Positions 1 to 5,149 of a stretch of 5,149 bases of DNA are shown here, piece after piece. How positions within the stretch are numbered: the first letter of the stretch is position 1; every line of letters starts with the position of its first letter. The stretch is taken from NCBI GenBank assembly GCA_030635405.1, contig DAOVZA010000189.1, positions 1 through 5,149 on the forward strand, given 5' to 3'. Source of the DNA: Desulfocapsa sp. (GTDB lineage: Bacteria > Desulfobacterota > Desulfobulbia > Desulfobulbales > Desulfocapsaceae). The translations under genes and the position numbers were made by a program. Under the pieces are notes generated by a model. It was not told the DNA's origin and did not search any database. It was given only the letters and a program-made list of their open reading frames with translations.

Positions 1-608
1 ATGTTACTGCCTGTATCGGTTGTGGCTCATGCTGTGTGGCGGATAAAAACGAATACAATGTGCCAGATGGTAACTATCGTACCTGGGTAGAACGCTATGT
101 GATTGATGACCATGATGAAGTGTTTGTCGATTCACCAAATGGTGGTCTTGACGGGTATACGAAACCAAGAACCGACATTCCTAATCCGGTTCGGGATACA
201 TTTTTTGTCCCAAAACTTTGTAATATGTGTGAAAAGCCATCCTGTGTCCAGGTGTGTCCCGTAGGGGCAACATATAAAACGGAAGATGGTTTTGTTCTGA
301 TTGACAAGAAACGTTGCGTAGGTTGTGGTTATTGTATCCAGGCCTGTCCATATTCAGTACGTTTCTTGAATCCGATCAGCAGAACGGCCGAGAAGTGCAC
401 CTGGTGCTATCATCGTGTACGCGAAGGTTTGTTACCTGCCTGTGTAAATGTTTGTCCGGTTCATGCCAGAAAATTTGGTGATCTGAATGATAAGAATTCT
501 GAAGTGTATAAGATTTTACGTGAACCTCATGTGATATCTGTACTTAAGCCGGGTATGGGGAACCAGCCAGCGCTTCATTATCTTGGACTTAGAAGGGAGG
601 TGGTCTAA
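1..608 (+). CDS. Four-cluster [4Fe-4S] ferredoxin-like electron-transfer subunit (NrfC/PsrB/DmsB type), 5' partial
   Basis: Electron-transfer subunit that should wire an NrfD-type membrane protein to a partner enzyme. The frame is open to the left edge; the first full codon is at position 3, and 201 residues are visible. Four cysteine motifs are present (visible numbering): I, C4-x2-C7-x2-C10-x3-D14; II, C73-x2-C76-x4-C81-x3-C85-P; III, C105-x2-C108-x2-C111-x3-C115-P; IV, C132-x2-C135-x11-C147-x3-C151-P. This is the layout of NrfC, PsrB and DmsB. The NVPDGNYRTWV stretch after motif I is also typical of the family. Motif I has Asp where the fourth Cys is normal, with an extra Cys at residue 11. 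A GTG at 36 could be read as a start but lies inside motif I, so the true start is upstream of the window. Any Tat signal or N-terminal fusion is therefore unseen. The stop TAA overlaps the next ATG by one base, indicating translational coupling. Family assignment is firm; the physiological partner is inferred. Confidence 0.93.
   Translation, partial: VTACIGCGSCCVADKNEYNVPDGNYRTWVERYVIDDHDEVFVDSPNGGLDGYTKPRTDIPNPVRDTFFVPKLCNMCEKPSCVQVCPVGATYKTEDGFVLIDKKRCVGCGYCIQACPYSVRFLNPISRTAEKCTWCYHRVREGLLPACVNVCPVHARKFGDLNDKNSEVYKILREPHVISVLKPGMGNQPALHYLGLRREVV
595..600 (+). promoter_or_regulatory. Shine-Dalgarno site for the NrfD-family gene
   Basis: GGGAGG lies seven bases before the ATG at 608, inside the last codons of the FeS subunit. 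With the TAATG stop/start overlap it fixes the start and indicates that the two subunits are made in a coupled way. Confidence 0.85.
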
Positions 609-1801
609 TGAGCGTAGCAGCCCATGGCGAGACTGTCGCCGCAGTATCAAATTTTATATTTCCAAATGATCTTCATGTTCACTGGAGCCTGATGATCGTT
701 CTGTATCCCTATATAACAGGGCTTGTTGCAGGGGCATTTATCGTTTCATCCCTGTATCATGTGTTCCATATTAAATCTTTAAAACCGGTTGCGAGGTTCT
801 CGCTTCTTTTTGCACTTGCTTTTCTGATCTGTGCAACCTGGCCACTTCTTAACCATCTTGGACGCCCGGAACGTGCAATGTCCATGATGCTCACGCCTAA
901 CCCAACATCAGCCATGGCAGGTTTTGGCTATATCTATTCTGCATACTTTATTGTCCTGTTGCTTGAAATCATTTTCATTTTCAGGCCGGTTGCCGTGTCA
1001 CTTGGTGCAAAAGCAAAAGGTGGGATGAAAACTCTGTATAGTGTGCTTGCCATAGGAAGTGACAATGTGTCAGCAAAAGCCATGAAACTTGATCATAAGA
1101 TCATCGCTTTTCTTGCTGCCATCGGTATCCCCATGGCATGTTTTCTCCATGGTTATGTAGGATTTATCTTTGGTGGTATTAAAGCTAATCCTCTCTGGGC
1201 AACACCGCTCATGCCTCTTATCTTTCTACTTTCTGCCTGTGTATCTGGTATTGCAGGGATCATTGTTACTTACATTATGATCATGAAGTTCTCAGGAAAA
1301 GAGATTGATGTTGAATGTGTACAAACGCTCATTAAGTTCCTCTGGGGATTCTTTATTCTAGATTTCACCTTTGAGATGCTTGAGCTGTTTTCTCATTTTT
1401 ACATGGCATCTCATCATTGGCACACATTGGACGCTCTTTATTCAGGACCGTTGTCTGTATCTTTTTGGGTGCTTCAGGTCGGAGTCTTCTCTGTGATCCC
1501 TTTCATCCTTCTCATGTTTATGAGCCTTATCCGTTTTAAGGATGGCTTTTTGCTCTTCATGGCCCCTATTGTTTCTATCATGATCCTTTTTCAGGTACTG
1601 CTTATGCGTTGGAACGTAGTTGTGGGTGGTCAGTTGATGTCAAAAAGTGAACGTGGAGCCACTGTATTTCATCCTATGTGGCTTGAGAAAGAAGGTATTC
1701 TTCCTGCGATTCTCATAATGATTGCACCTGTTGTGATCCTTTGGATAATAGGCAAAATCCTACCATTCTGGATGGATGATGAGGCAGTAGAAGCAGCATA
1801 A
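608..1801 (+). CDS. nrfD: NrfD-family integral membrane subunit (quinone-interacting)
   Basis: Polytopic membrane protein of 397 residues in the NrfD/PsrC/HybB/ActC superfamily, whose members exchange electrons and protons with the quinone pool and dock to a four-cluster FeS subunit. I count about nine hydrophobic segments, at roughly residues 26-52, 64-83, 104-127, 166-186, 200-227, 240-262, 284-308, 313-334 and 364-387. Polar landmarks include NHLGRPERA (82-90), HGYVGFIFGG (181-190) and RWNVVVGGQ (334-342). Arg/Trp-Asn and Gly-Gly-Gln patterns like the last are found in long NrfD proteins of the HybB/ActC/QrcD kind. There is no CXXCH motif, so the protein itself binds no c-type heme. The start is supported by GGGAGG and by coupling to the preceding FeS gene. 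The symbol denotes the family only; this is not necessarily part of a formate-dependent Nrf nitrite reductase. Its partner is probably the octaheme cytochrome downstream, by inference from order. Confidence 0.9.
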   Translation: MSVAAHGETVAAVSNFIFPNDLHVHWSLMIVLYPYITGLVAGAFIVSSLYHVFHIKSLKPVARFSLLFALAFLICATWPLLNHLGRPERAMSMMLTPNPTSAMAGFGYIYSAYFIVLLLEIIFIFRPVAVSLGAKAKGGMKTLYSVLAIGSDNVSAKAMKLDHKIIAFLAAIGIPMACFLHGYVGFIFGGIKANPLWATPLMPLIFLLSACVSGIAGIIVTYIMIMKFSGKEIDVECVQTLIKFLWGFFILDFTFEMLELFSHFYMASHHWHTLDALYSGPLSVSFWVLQVGVFSVIPFILLMFMSLIRFKDGFLLFMAPIVSIMILFQVLLMRWNVVVGGQLMSKSERGATVFHPMWLEKEGILPAILIMIAPVVILWIIGKILPFWMDDEAVEAA

Positions 1802-1825
1802 ATTGAAGTAAGCGTATCTGTGATT

Positions 1826-1854
1826 CCCTGCTGCTTAAGATTACGGCAGCAGGG
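1826..1854 (+). promoter_or_regulatory. Intercistronic hairpin after nrfD, no T-run
   Basis: CCCTGCTGC (1826-1834) and GCAGCAGGG (1846-1854) form a perfect 9-bp inverted repeat around an 11-nt loop. The bases that follow are TGATAATAACG, with no T-tract, so this does not look like a complete intrinsic terminator. It is more likely an RNA-stabilising or processing stem, or a weak attenuator, that sets the level of the octaheme cytochrome apart from the membrane module. The structure is seen directly; the role is inferred. Confidence 0.5.
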
Positions 1855-1889
1855 TGATAATAACGTTGTAAAAAACGAGTTTTGTAAAA

Positions 1890-1905
1890 GCCGGAAATAA
1901 CCGGC
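1890..1905 (+). repeat. Small GC inverted repeat in the octaheme cytochrome leader
   Basis: GCCGG (1890-1894) and CCGGC (1901-1905) flank a 6-nt AAATAA loop, making a 5-bp GC stem that ends 18 bases before the Shine-Dalgarno site of the octaheme gene. It stands out in an otherwise AT-rich leader. It could be an RNA stem or a short regulator site, but five base pairs can arise by chance. Confidence 0.3.
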
Positions 1906-1923
1906 AAATTATTAATTTCCTAT

Positions 1924-1929
1924 GGGAGG
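1924..1929 (+). promoter_or_regulatory. Shine-Dalgarno site for the octaheme cytochrome
   Basis: GGGAGG sits nine bases before the ATG at 1939. It is near-ideal, suits a highly expressed enzyme, and selects this ATG, which is followed at once by a clean signal peptide. Confidence 0.85.
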
Positions 1930-1938
1930 AAAGAAGAC

Positions 1939-3531
1939 ATGCGATATTGGAAGACATATCTTTCGATGGCAGCACTTGGATTACTGGTAGCAAGCCCTTC
2001 ATTTGCAACTACCAAAGCATCCATGAATACTCAGGACGAGGCAGTTAAAGCTGCCAACGTCAAATGTATTAATTGCCATCAAAAAGAGAATTATTCACTG
2101 GTCATGCAGTGGAAAAATTCTCCACATGCAGCAGCTCTTGACGGATCTGTTGCCTGTTTTAACTGTCATGCAGCCGATGAAGGTGATGAACTTGGCTACA
2201 TGCATGAGGGTGCATTAATTAAGACCATTATGACTCCTAAAGATTGTGGGTATTGTCATGCTGATGAAGTTAAACAGCAGGCTCCTTCCCATCATGCTTC
2301 AGCGGGCCAGATTATGGCATCACTTGATAACGTTGTTGGTGAAGTTATCTGTTCCATGGAAGACAAAGCTGACGCCGTTAACGGTTGCTGGCAGTGCCAT
2401 GGTAGCATCCTGAAAGTTTTGAAAGGTGAAGACGGTAAGCCGTTATTGAACCAGAACAAAGCTGTAATGATGGATCCTATGACCTACCCCAACAGTGGTA
2501 TCGGTCGTCTCCACTCTGATGGAACCAGAGGTGCATGTAATGCATGTCATGGTAAGCATTCTTTTAAAGCATCCACCGCTCGTCAGCCAGAAAATTGTGG
2601 AAAGTGCCATCTTGGTCCTGATCATCCACAGGCTGAGATCTATCTTGAGTCCAAACATGGTATTGCTTACTATTCAGCAACCCGTGATCCAGGCATGAAT
2701 GGTATGAATATCCATAAATCCGGTAAATGGGTTCTTGGTAAAGATTACTATACCGCACCTACCTGTTCCACCTGTCATATGGGATCCTACAGAAAGTCCG
2801 ATGGTTCTGTTGCACCAAACACCCATAATGTTGGTGATCGTATTTCCTGGACACTTCGTCCAAAAGTATCTGTTAAACTGAACCGTGTTGAATTTGCAGA
2901 CGGTACACAGAAAGATATTCCAGGTGACATTGCTCCACAGCCAGGACAGCTTATCAAGTACAAAGAATTCAAATTTGTTGATAACAAATGGCAGAAAGTT
3001 CCTGTGGAAAAAGAAGCAGTTAAAGTTGTTGCATGGGAAGAGCGTCGTAATAACATGAAACAGGTATGTCTGCAGTGTCATGGTGAGCAGTCGATTGATA
3101 ACTTCTACATCCAGTTTGACGCACTCGTTGTAACCTACAATGAGAAGTTTGCAAAACCAGCTAAGAAAATGTACGGATTGGCTATGAAAGACGGTCTGGT
3201 ACATGGTTCTACTTTCCATACCGAACTTGGATGGCACTGGTGGGAACTCTGGCATCATGAGGGACGTCGCGCACGTCACGGTGCTGCTATGCAGGGACCG
3301 GATTACACCCATTGGCATGGAATGTATGATGTTGCTCATAACTTCTATTTCAAATTCATCCCAGAGTTGATGCATCTTGCAGAAGCTAAAGGAATGGGCG
3401 AGAAATATAAGAAAATTGTTGGTGAGATTCTTGCCAGACCAGAGCATCAGTGGTACCAGGAAGGCTTTGGCGATGACGTTATGGAAGGCATCAAAGCTGA
3501 AGAAAAAGCACGTTATAAAGAGAAAAAATAG
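1939..3531 (+). CDS. hao: Octaheme c-type cytochrome, hydroxylamine oxidoreductase (HAO) family
   Basis: Periplasmic octaheme enzyme of 530 residues. Residues 1-23 are a Sec signal peptide (PSFA before TT). Eight CXXCH motifs start at residues 43, 73, 103, 150, 200, 220, 276 and 377, matching the HAO family count; by family knowledge heme 4 (CWQCH, 150-154) is the catalytic heme. Family landmarks include SKHGIAYY (238-245), a GKDYYTAPTCSTCHMG stretch around heme 7, THNVGDRISWTLRP (295-308), and the C-terminal WHHEGRRARHG (438-448) and GPDYTHWHG (453-461). Canonical HAO oxidises hydroxylamine and carries a Tyr cross-link to heme 4. Relatives without the link, such as the epsilonproteobacterial enzymes, reduce nitrite or hydroxylamine. 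There is no C-terminal membrane helix, so the protein is probably soluble. About 95 residues separate hemes 7 and 8, including a charged stretch at 311-363. It lies downstream of FeS/NrfD genes and is closed by a terminator. Family call is very strong; substrate and direction are unproven. Confidence 0.95.
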   Translation: MRYWKTYLSMAALGLLVASPSFATTKASMNTQDEAVKAANVKCINCHQKENYSLVMQWKNSPHAAALDGSVACFNCHAADEGDELGYMHEGALIKTIMTPKDCGYCHADEVKQQAPSHHASAGQIMASLDNVVGEVICSMEDKADAVNGCWQCHGSILKVLKGEDGKPLLNQNKAVMMDPMTYPNSGIGRLHSDGTRGACNACHGKHSFKASTARQPENCGKCHLGPDHPQAEIYLESKHGIAYYSATRDPGMNGMNIHKSGKWVLGKDYYTAPTCSTCHMGSYRKSDGSVAPNTHNVGDRISWTLRPKVSVKLNRVEFADGTQKDIPGDIAPQPGQLIKYKEFKFVDNKWQKVPVEKEAVKVVAWEERRNNMKQVCLQCHGEQSIDNFYIQFDALVVTYNEKFAKPAKKMYGLAMKDGLVHGSTFHTELGWHWWELWHHEGRRARHGAAMQGPDYTHWHGMYDVAHNFYFKFIPELMHLAEAKGMGEKYKKIVGEILARPEHQWYQEGFGDDVMEGIKAEEKARYKEKK

Positions 3532-3551
3532 ACATCTCTTTTGTTAGAATT

Positions 3552-3590
3552 ACACTCCGGGATCATTTCTGATCCCGGAGTGTTTTCTTC
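3552..3590 (+). terminator. Strong Rho-independent terminator after the octaheme cytochrome
   Basis: ACACTCCGGGATCA (3552-3565) and TGATCCCGGAGTGT (3570-3583) pair over 14 bp without mismatch around a TTTC loop. TTTTCTTCTTC follows. The stem starts 20 bases after the stop codon. The T-tract has a single C after four T's but continues as a 27-base all-pyrimidine run to 3609. It ends the FeS-NrfD-octaheme transcript and separates it from the next gene group. Confidence 0.92.
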
Positions 3591-3609
3591 TTCTTTTTCT
3601 TCTTTTTTT
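3583..3609 (+). repeat. 27-base polypyrimidine tract with internal mirror symmetry
   Basis: All 27 bases are T or C. Positions 3588-3604 read as a perfect mirror repeat around five central T's. The first bases serve the terminator. The remainder is low-complexity sequence at the junction of the two transcription units. Mirror homopyrimidine tracts can form triplex DNA in principle, but this one is short. Confidence 0.5.
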
Positions 3610-3707
3610 ATCTGAATTAATGCTGTTTCTCTTGATGATTACGTTTTTGGCCTGCTGATTAAGTTAAATACTCATCATGCCTAAACCGTAAATTTATCAC
3701 CCATATT

Positions 3708-3713
3708 AAAGGA
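3708..3713 (+). promoter_or_regulatory. Shine-Dalgarno site for the 224-residue exported protein
   Basis: AAAGGA is seven bases before the ATG at 3721 and supports that start. The rest of the 3610-3720 leader is AT-rich and should hold the promoter of this second gene group, but I found no well-spaced -35/-10 pair and no sigma-54 type GG/GC pair in it. Confidence 0.65.
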
Positions 3714-3720
3714 AAATTTA

Positions 3721-4395
3721 ATGAAAAAATTTGTAACCGTTTGCTCTAAACCTCTTCTTTTTACAGCCTTTTTGGTTCTTTGTCTTTGTGGAACCAGTGT
3801 AGGTCAGGCAGTGGACTACACCGCACTCAGCAAAGCGGATCTTCAGGAAAAAATAGCTGAGCTTAACCTTGGTCTTGGCTCCTATATTGTTGGAACACAA
3901 CTTACAAAAGAGCAAATTGTATTGTCAGGAAAAAACAATGACTACAAAGCATATCCCGGAACTGTAAAATTTAAAGATGGCAATATTTTTGTCATTTCAG
4001 ATGTTGAGTCACATGTTGTCATTGCCGTTTATAGACGAAATAAGACGGCAAATAAAAACGATTTTAAAATAACAATTAGTGAACTGATGCTTCATTATGG
4101 TGAACCAACTGCTGAGGCACACGGTAAAACAATATATTGGAACTTTGCCTCAGACGGTTTGATCACTGAGGAACTGTATCGATCCGTGAAACAACAGGGA
4201 ATGCTCGATACTCTTGTTGTACTCGCCACTGTAAAATTTACATCCACAGAGAATGTTGAAACAATGACCGACATGATAGGGATGATGAATAAGAAAAATC
4301 AGCAGGGAGAAAAGGTAAAGCAAGCTGATATAACAAGTGACAACTATGTGATGGTTCAGTCAGATATGCTCACCAAAAAATATTTGGAAAAATAA
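3721..4395 (+). CDS. Exported protein of unknown function (224 aa)
   Basis: I do not recognise the family. Residues 1-30 form a clear signal peptide: MKK, a hydrophobic core rich in Leu/Phe/Cys, then GQA before VDY. No lipobox of the L-A/S-G/A-C kind is seen, so a soluble periplasmic product is likely. There is no CXXCH motif, so it is not a c-type cytochrome. The mature part has a short amphipathic start (SKADLQEKIAELNLGLGS), a strand-rich middle at about residues 60-110, a GEP turn followed by GKTIYWNFAS (about 127-145), and a Lys-rich tail. The Gly-x-Pro then Trp-containing strand loosely recalls SmpA/BamE-like lipoprotein folds, but this is only a visual likeness. It is the first gene after the terminator and has the next gene only 3 nt behind it, so the two are probably co-expressed and may act together with the downstream multiheme cytochrome. 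Confidence 0.85.
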   Translation: MKKFVTVCSKPLLFTAFLVLCLCGTSVGQAVDYTALSKADLQEKIAELNLGLGSYIVGTQLTKEQIVLSGKNNDYKAYPGTVKFKDGNIFVISDVESHVVIAVYRRNKTANKNDFKITISELMLHYGEPTAEAHGKTIYWNFASDGLITEELYRSVKQQGMLDTLVVLATVKFTSTENVETMTDMIGMMNKKNQQGEKVKQADITSDNYVMVQSDMLTKKYLEK

Positions 4396-4398
4396 AAT

Positions 4399-4686
4399 AT
4401 GATTCAAAAGTTTATATTTGTAACAATTATCTGTCTTTTCGGAACAGTTGCAGTTTCGGCTGATTTACCTGATAGCTCTAAGCTGCCAAGAATGCCAGAT
4501 GCCTATCGAAATAATGACTACAAGGATCTCACCAAAAGAAACCCCTTCGGAATGTCAGTTTATGACGTTGCTGAAAGGGAAGCTGAAGAGGATCTTTTTA
4601 GTACTGAAGTTGTTTCACTTGAGGAATCCAGAAAAATTTTAGAAGAACGTAAGAGGAAGAAAGAAGAACAGAAAAACAAAGAATAA
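4399..4686 (+). CDS. Small exported charged protein of unknown function (95 aa)
   Basis: I do not recognise the family. Residues 1-21 are a signal peptide (hydrophobic IFVTIICLFGTVAV, then VSA before DLP). The mature protein is only about 74 residues. It has a Pro/Asp-rich first part (residues 24-50, with LPRMPDAYRNNDY) and a highly charged Glu/Lys/Arg helix at about 57-95 that could form a coiled coil. There are no cysteines after the signal peptide, and no heme or metal motif. The gene begins 3 nt after the preceding stop with only a weak GGA upstream at 4385-4387, so translation probably depends on coupling. It ends 16 nt before the NapC-like cytochrome gene. A role as a small structural or assembly partner of a periplasmic redox complex is plausible but is inference. 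Confidence 0.75.
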   Translation: MIQKFIFVTIICLFGTVAVSADLPDSSKLPRMPDAYRNNDYKDLTKRNPFGMSVYDVAEREAEEDLFSTEVVSLEESRKILEERKRKKEEQKNKE

Positions 4687-4690
4687 AACT

Positions 4691-4695
4691 GGGAG
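4691..4695 (+). promoter_or_regulatory. Shine-Dalgarno site for the NapC-like cytochrome
   Basis: GGGAG lies seven bases before the ATG at 4703, in the 16-nt gap after the 95-residue gene. It supports that start and the continuation of the same transcript. Confidence 0.75.
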
Positions 4696-4702
4696 TGATT
4701 AA

Positions 4703-5149
4703 ATGGAAAAACATGATCTGCTAAAATTTGCAGGGAAAATTGCAAGCTTCACTTTTGTACTGATTTGGGCTGGAAATGTCTCAGCCGCTGACAGGCCTCC
4801 TGTTGAGGAGTGCATGCGCTGTCATGATGTTAAACAGTATCAGTATGAGTTAAAGAACTCTGTTCATGCTTTTGATAAGGATAAGAAAATTATCAATTGC
4901 GAGCAGTGCCATGTTTTTCATTATAGTCCGCTCACAAGTTATTATGCGCGGGACGAATATTACGATAAGAAAATATTTGAACCCGGTACCTTTGATCGTC
5001 GCAGAATGCAGGAGAATGCGAGGCAGACTGATCTCACAGCGAAATGCCAGGAATGTCATAAAGATCTAACCAAAGATGCTAAAGGTGAACCCATCTCCAT
5101 GATTGGTGGTTTAGCACATGATGCATTTCTTGGTAAAAATGGAACAACC
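4703..5149 (+). CDS. NapC/NrfH-like multiheme c-type cytochrome, 3' partial
   Basis: The frame is open from ATG 4703 to the window end, giving 149 residues. Residues 7-28 are hydrophobic and end in VSA-AD, so they are either a cleaved signal peptide or the membrane anchor usual in NapC/NrfH proteins. Three heme motifs are visible: CMRCH (37-41), CEQCH (66-70) and CQECH (115-119). Order and spacing fit the NapC/NirT/NrfH family: C-x2-CH, a tyrosine/lysine helix with a SVHA ligand-like His at 55, the second motif, then a GTFDRRRMQENARQ stretch before the third motif, like the Arg-rich segment before heme 3 in NapC. The GGLAHDAF near the edge has the look of a distal His before a fourth motif that would lie outside the window. 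The residue two after the first heme His is Val, where NrfH-type proteins commonly have Met. Likely role: passing electrons between menaquinol and periplasmic reductases or multiheme enzymes. Family call is good; total heme number is unknown. Confidence 0.85.
   Translation, partial: MEKHDLLKFAGKIASFTFVLIWAGNVSAADRPPVEECMRCHDVKQYQYELKNSVHAFDKDKKIINCEQCHVFHYSPLTSYYARDEYYDKKIFEPGTFDRRRMQENARQTDLTAKCQECHKDLTKDAKGEPISMIGGLAHDAFLGKNGTT

Noticed and set aside
36..608. GTG at 36 as the start of the FeS subunit
   Set aside because: The frame is open upstream and the preceding codons encode the first three cysteines of cluster motif I, so the gene begins before the window.
1826..1854. Hairpin after nrfD as an intrinsic terminator
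   Set aside because: No T-run follows the stem, so it was kept only as an intercistronic hairpin.
1872..1883. AAAAC/GTTTT inverted repeat in the octaheme leader
   Set aside because: The arms are AT-rich with only a 2-nt loop, so it is not a stable stem and is likely chance.
2495..2698. Short overlapping + strand frame within the octaheme gene
   Set aside because: It is an out-of-frame shadow with repetitive composition and no family motif; the octaheme frame explains the region.
2674..3447. 257-codon open frame on the - strand inside the octaheme gene
   Set aside because: It lies fully antisense to a gene with strong family motifs. It lacks a recognisable domain, and its translation looks like a shadow of the + strand codons.
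3632..3670. Possible sigma-70 or sigma-54 promoter before the 224-residue gene
   Set aside because: TTGATG has no -10 box at a proper distance (the TAAATA is 27 nt away), and the TTGGCC element has no GC at the spacing needed for sigma-54.
4850..5069. Short open frames on both strands near the window end
   Set aside because: They overlap the frame starting at 4703, which has three CXXCH motifs, a signal-like N-terminus and a Shine-Dalgarno site.

Overview
The window is a respiratory electron-transfer locus from a Gram-negative bacterium with many multiheme cytochromes. It holds six protein-coding genes, all on the + strand, and the first and last are cut by the window edges. The base composition is moderately AT-rich. 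A hydroxylamine-oxidoreductase-like octaheme cytochrome next to an iron-sulfur/NrfD membrane module and a NapC-like cytochrome suggests an anaerobic sulfur-, metal- or nitrogen-respiring lineage, possibly Desulfobacterota. That placement is inference; no rRNA or housekeeping gene is present to confirm it.

Block 1 (1-3590) carries three genes. A four-cluster ferredoxin-like subunit, 5' truncated by the window, is translationally coupled by a 1-nt overlap to an NrfD-family membrane subunit. A 137-nt leader with two small hairpins follows, then a 530-residue secreted cytochrome with eight CXXCH motifs and the conserved C-terminal region of the hydroxylamine oxidoreductase (HAO) family. The block ends at a strong 14-bp perfect-stem terminator. 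The simplest reading is that the FeS/NrfD pair passes electrons between the quinone pool and the periplasmic octaheme enzyme. The enzyme would act on nitrite, hydroxylamine or a related nitrogen compound, in a direction the sequence does not settle.

Block 2 (about 3610-5149) starts after the terminator. It has two exported proteins of unknown function (224 and 95 residues) in tight series, then the start of a NapC/NrfH-like multiheme cytochrome with three CXXCH motifs visible before the window ends. This cytochrome could be a second quinol-linked partner for the octaheme enzyme, as the NapC-family cytochrome cM552 accompanies HAO in ammonia oxidisers.

Points for a second look: an Asp in place of the fourth Cys of the first cluster motif in the FeS subunit; the redox direction of the HAO-like enzyme and the status of its candidate cross-link tyrosine; the two unknown exported proteins between the cytochrome genes; and the absence of the usual Met after the first heme motif of the NapC-like protein. 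No tRNA, rRNA, CRISPR array or mobile element was seen.
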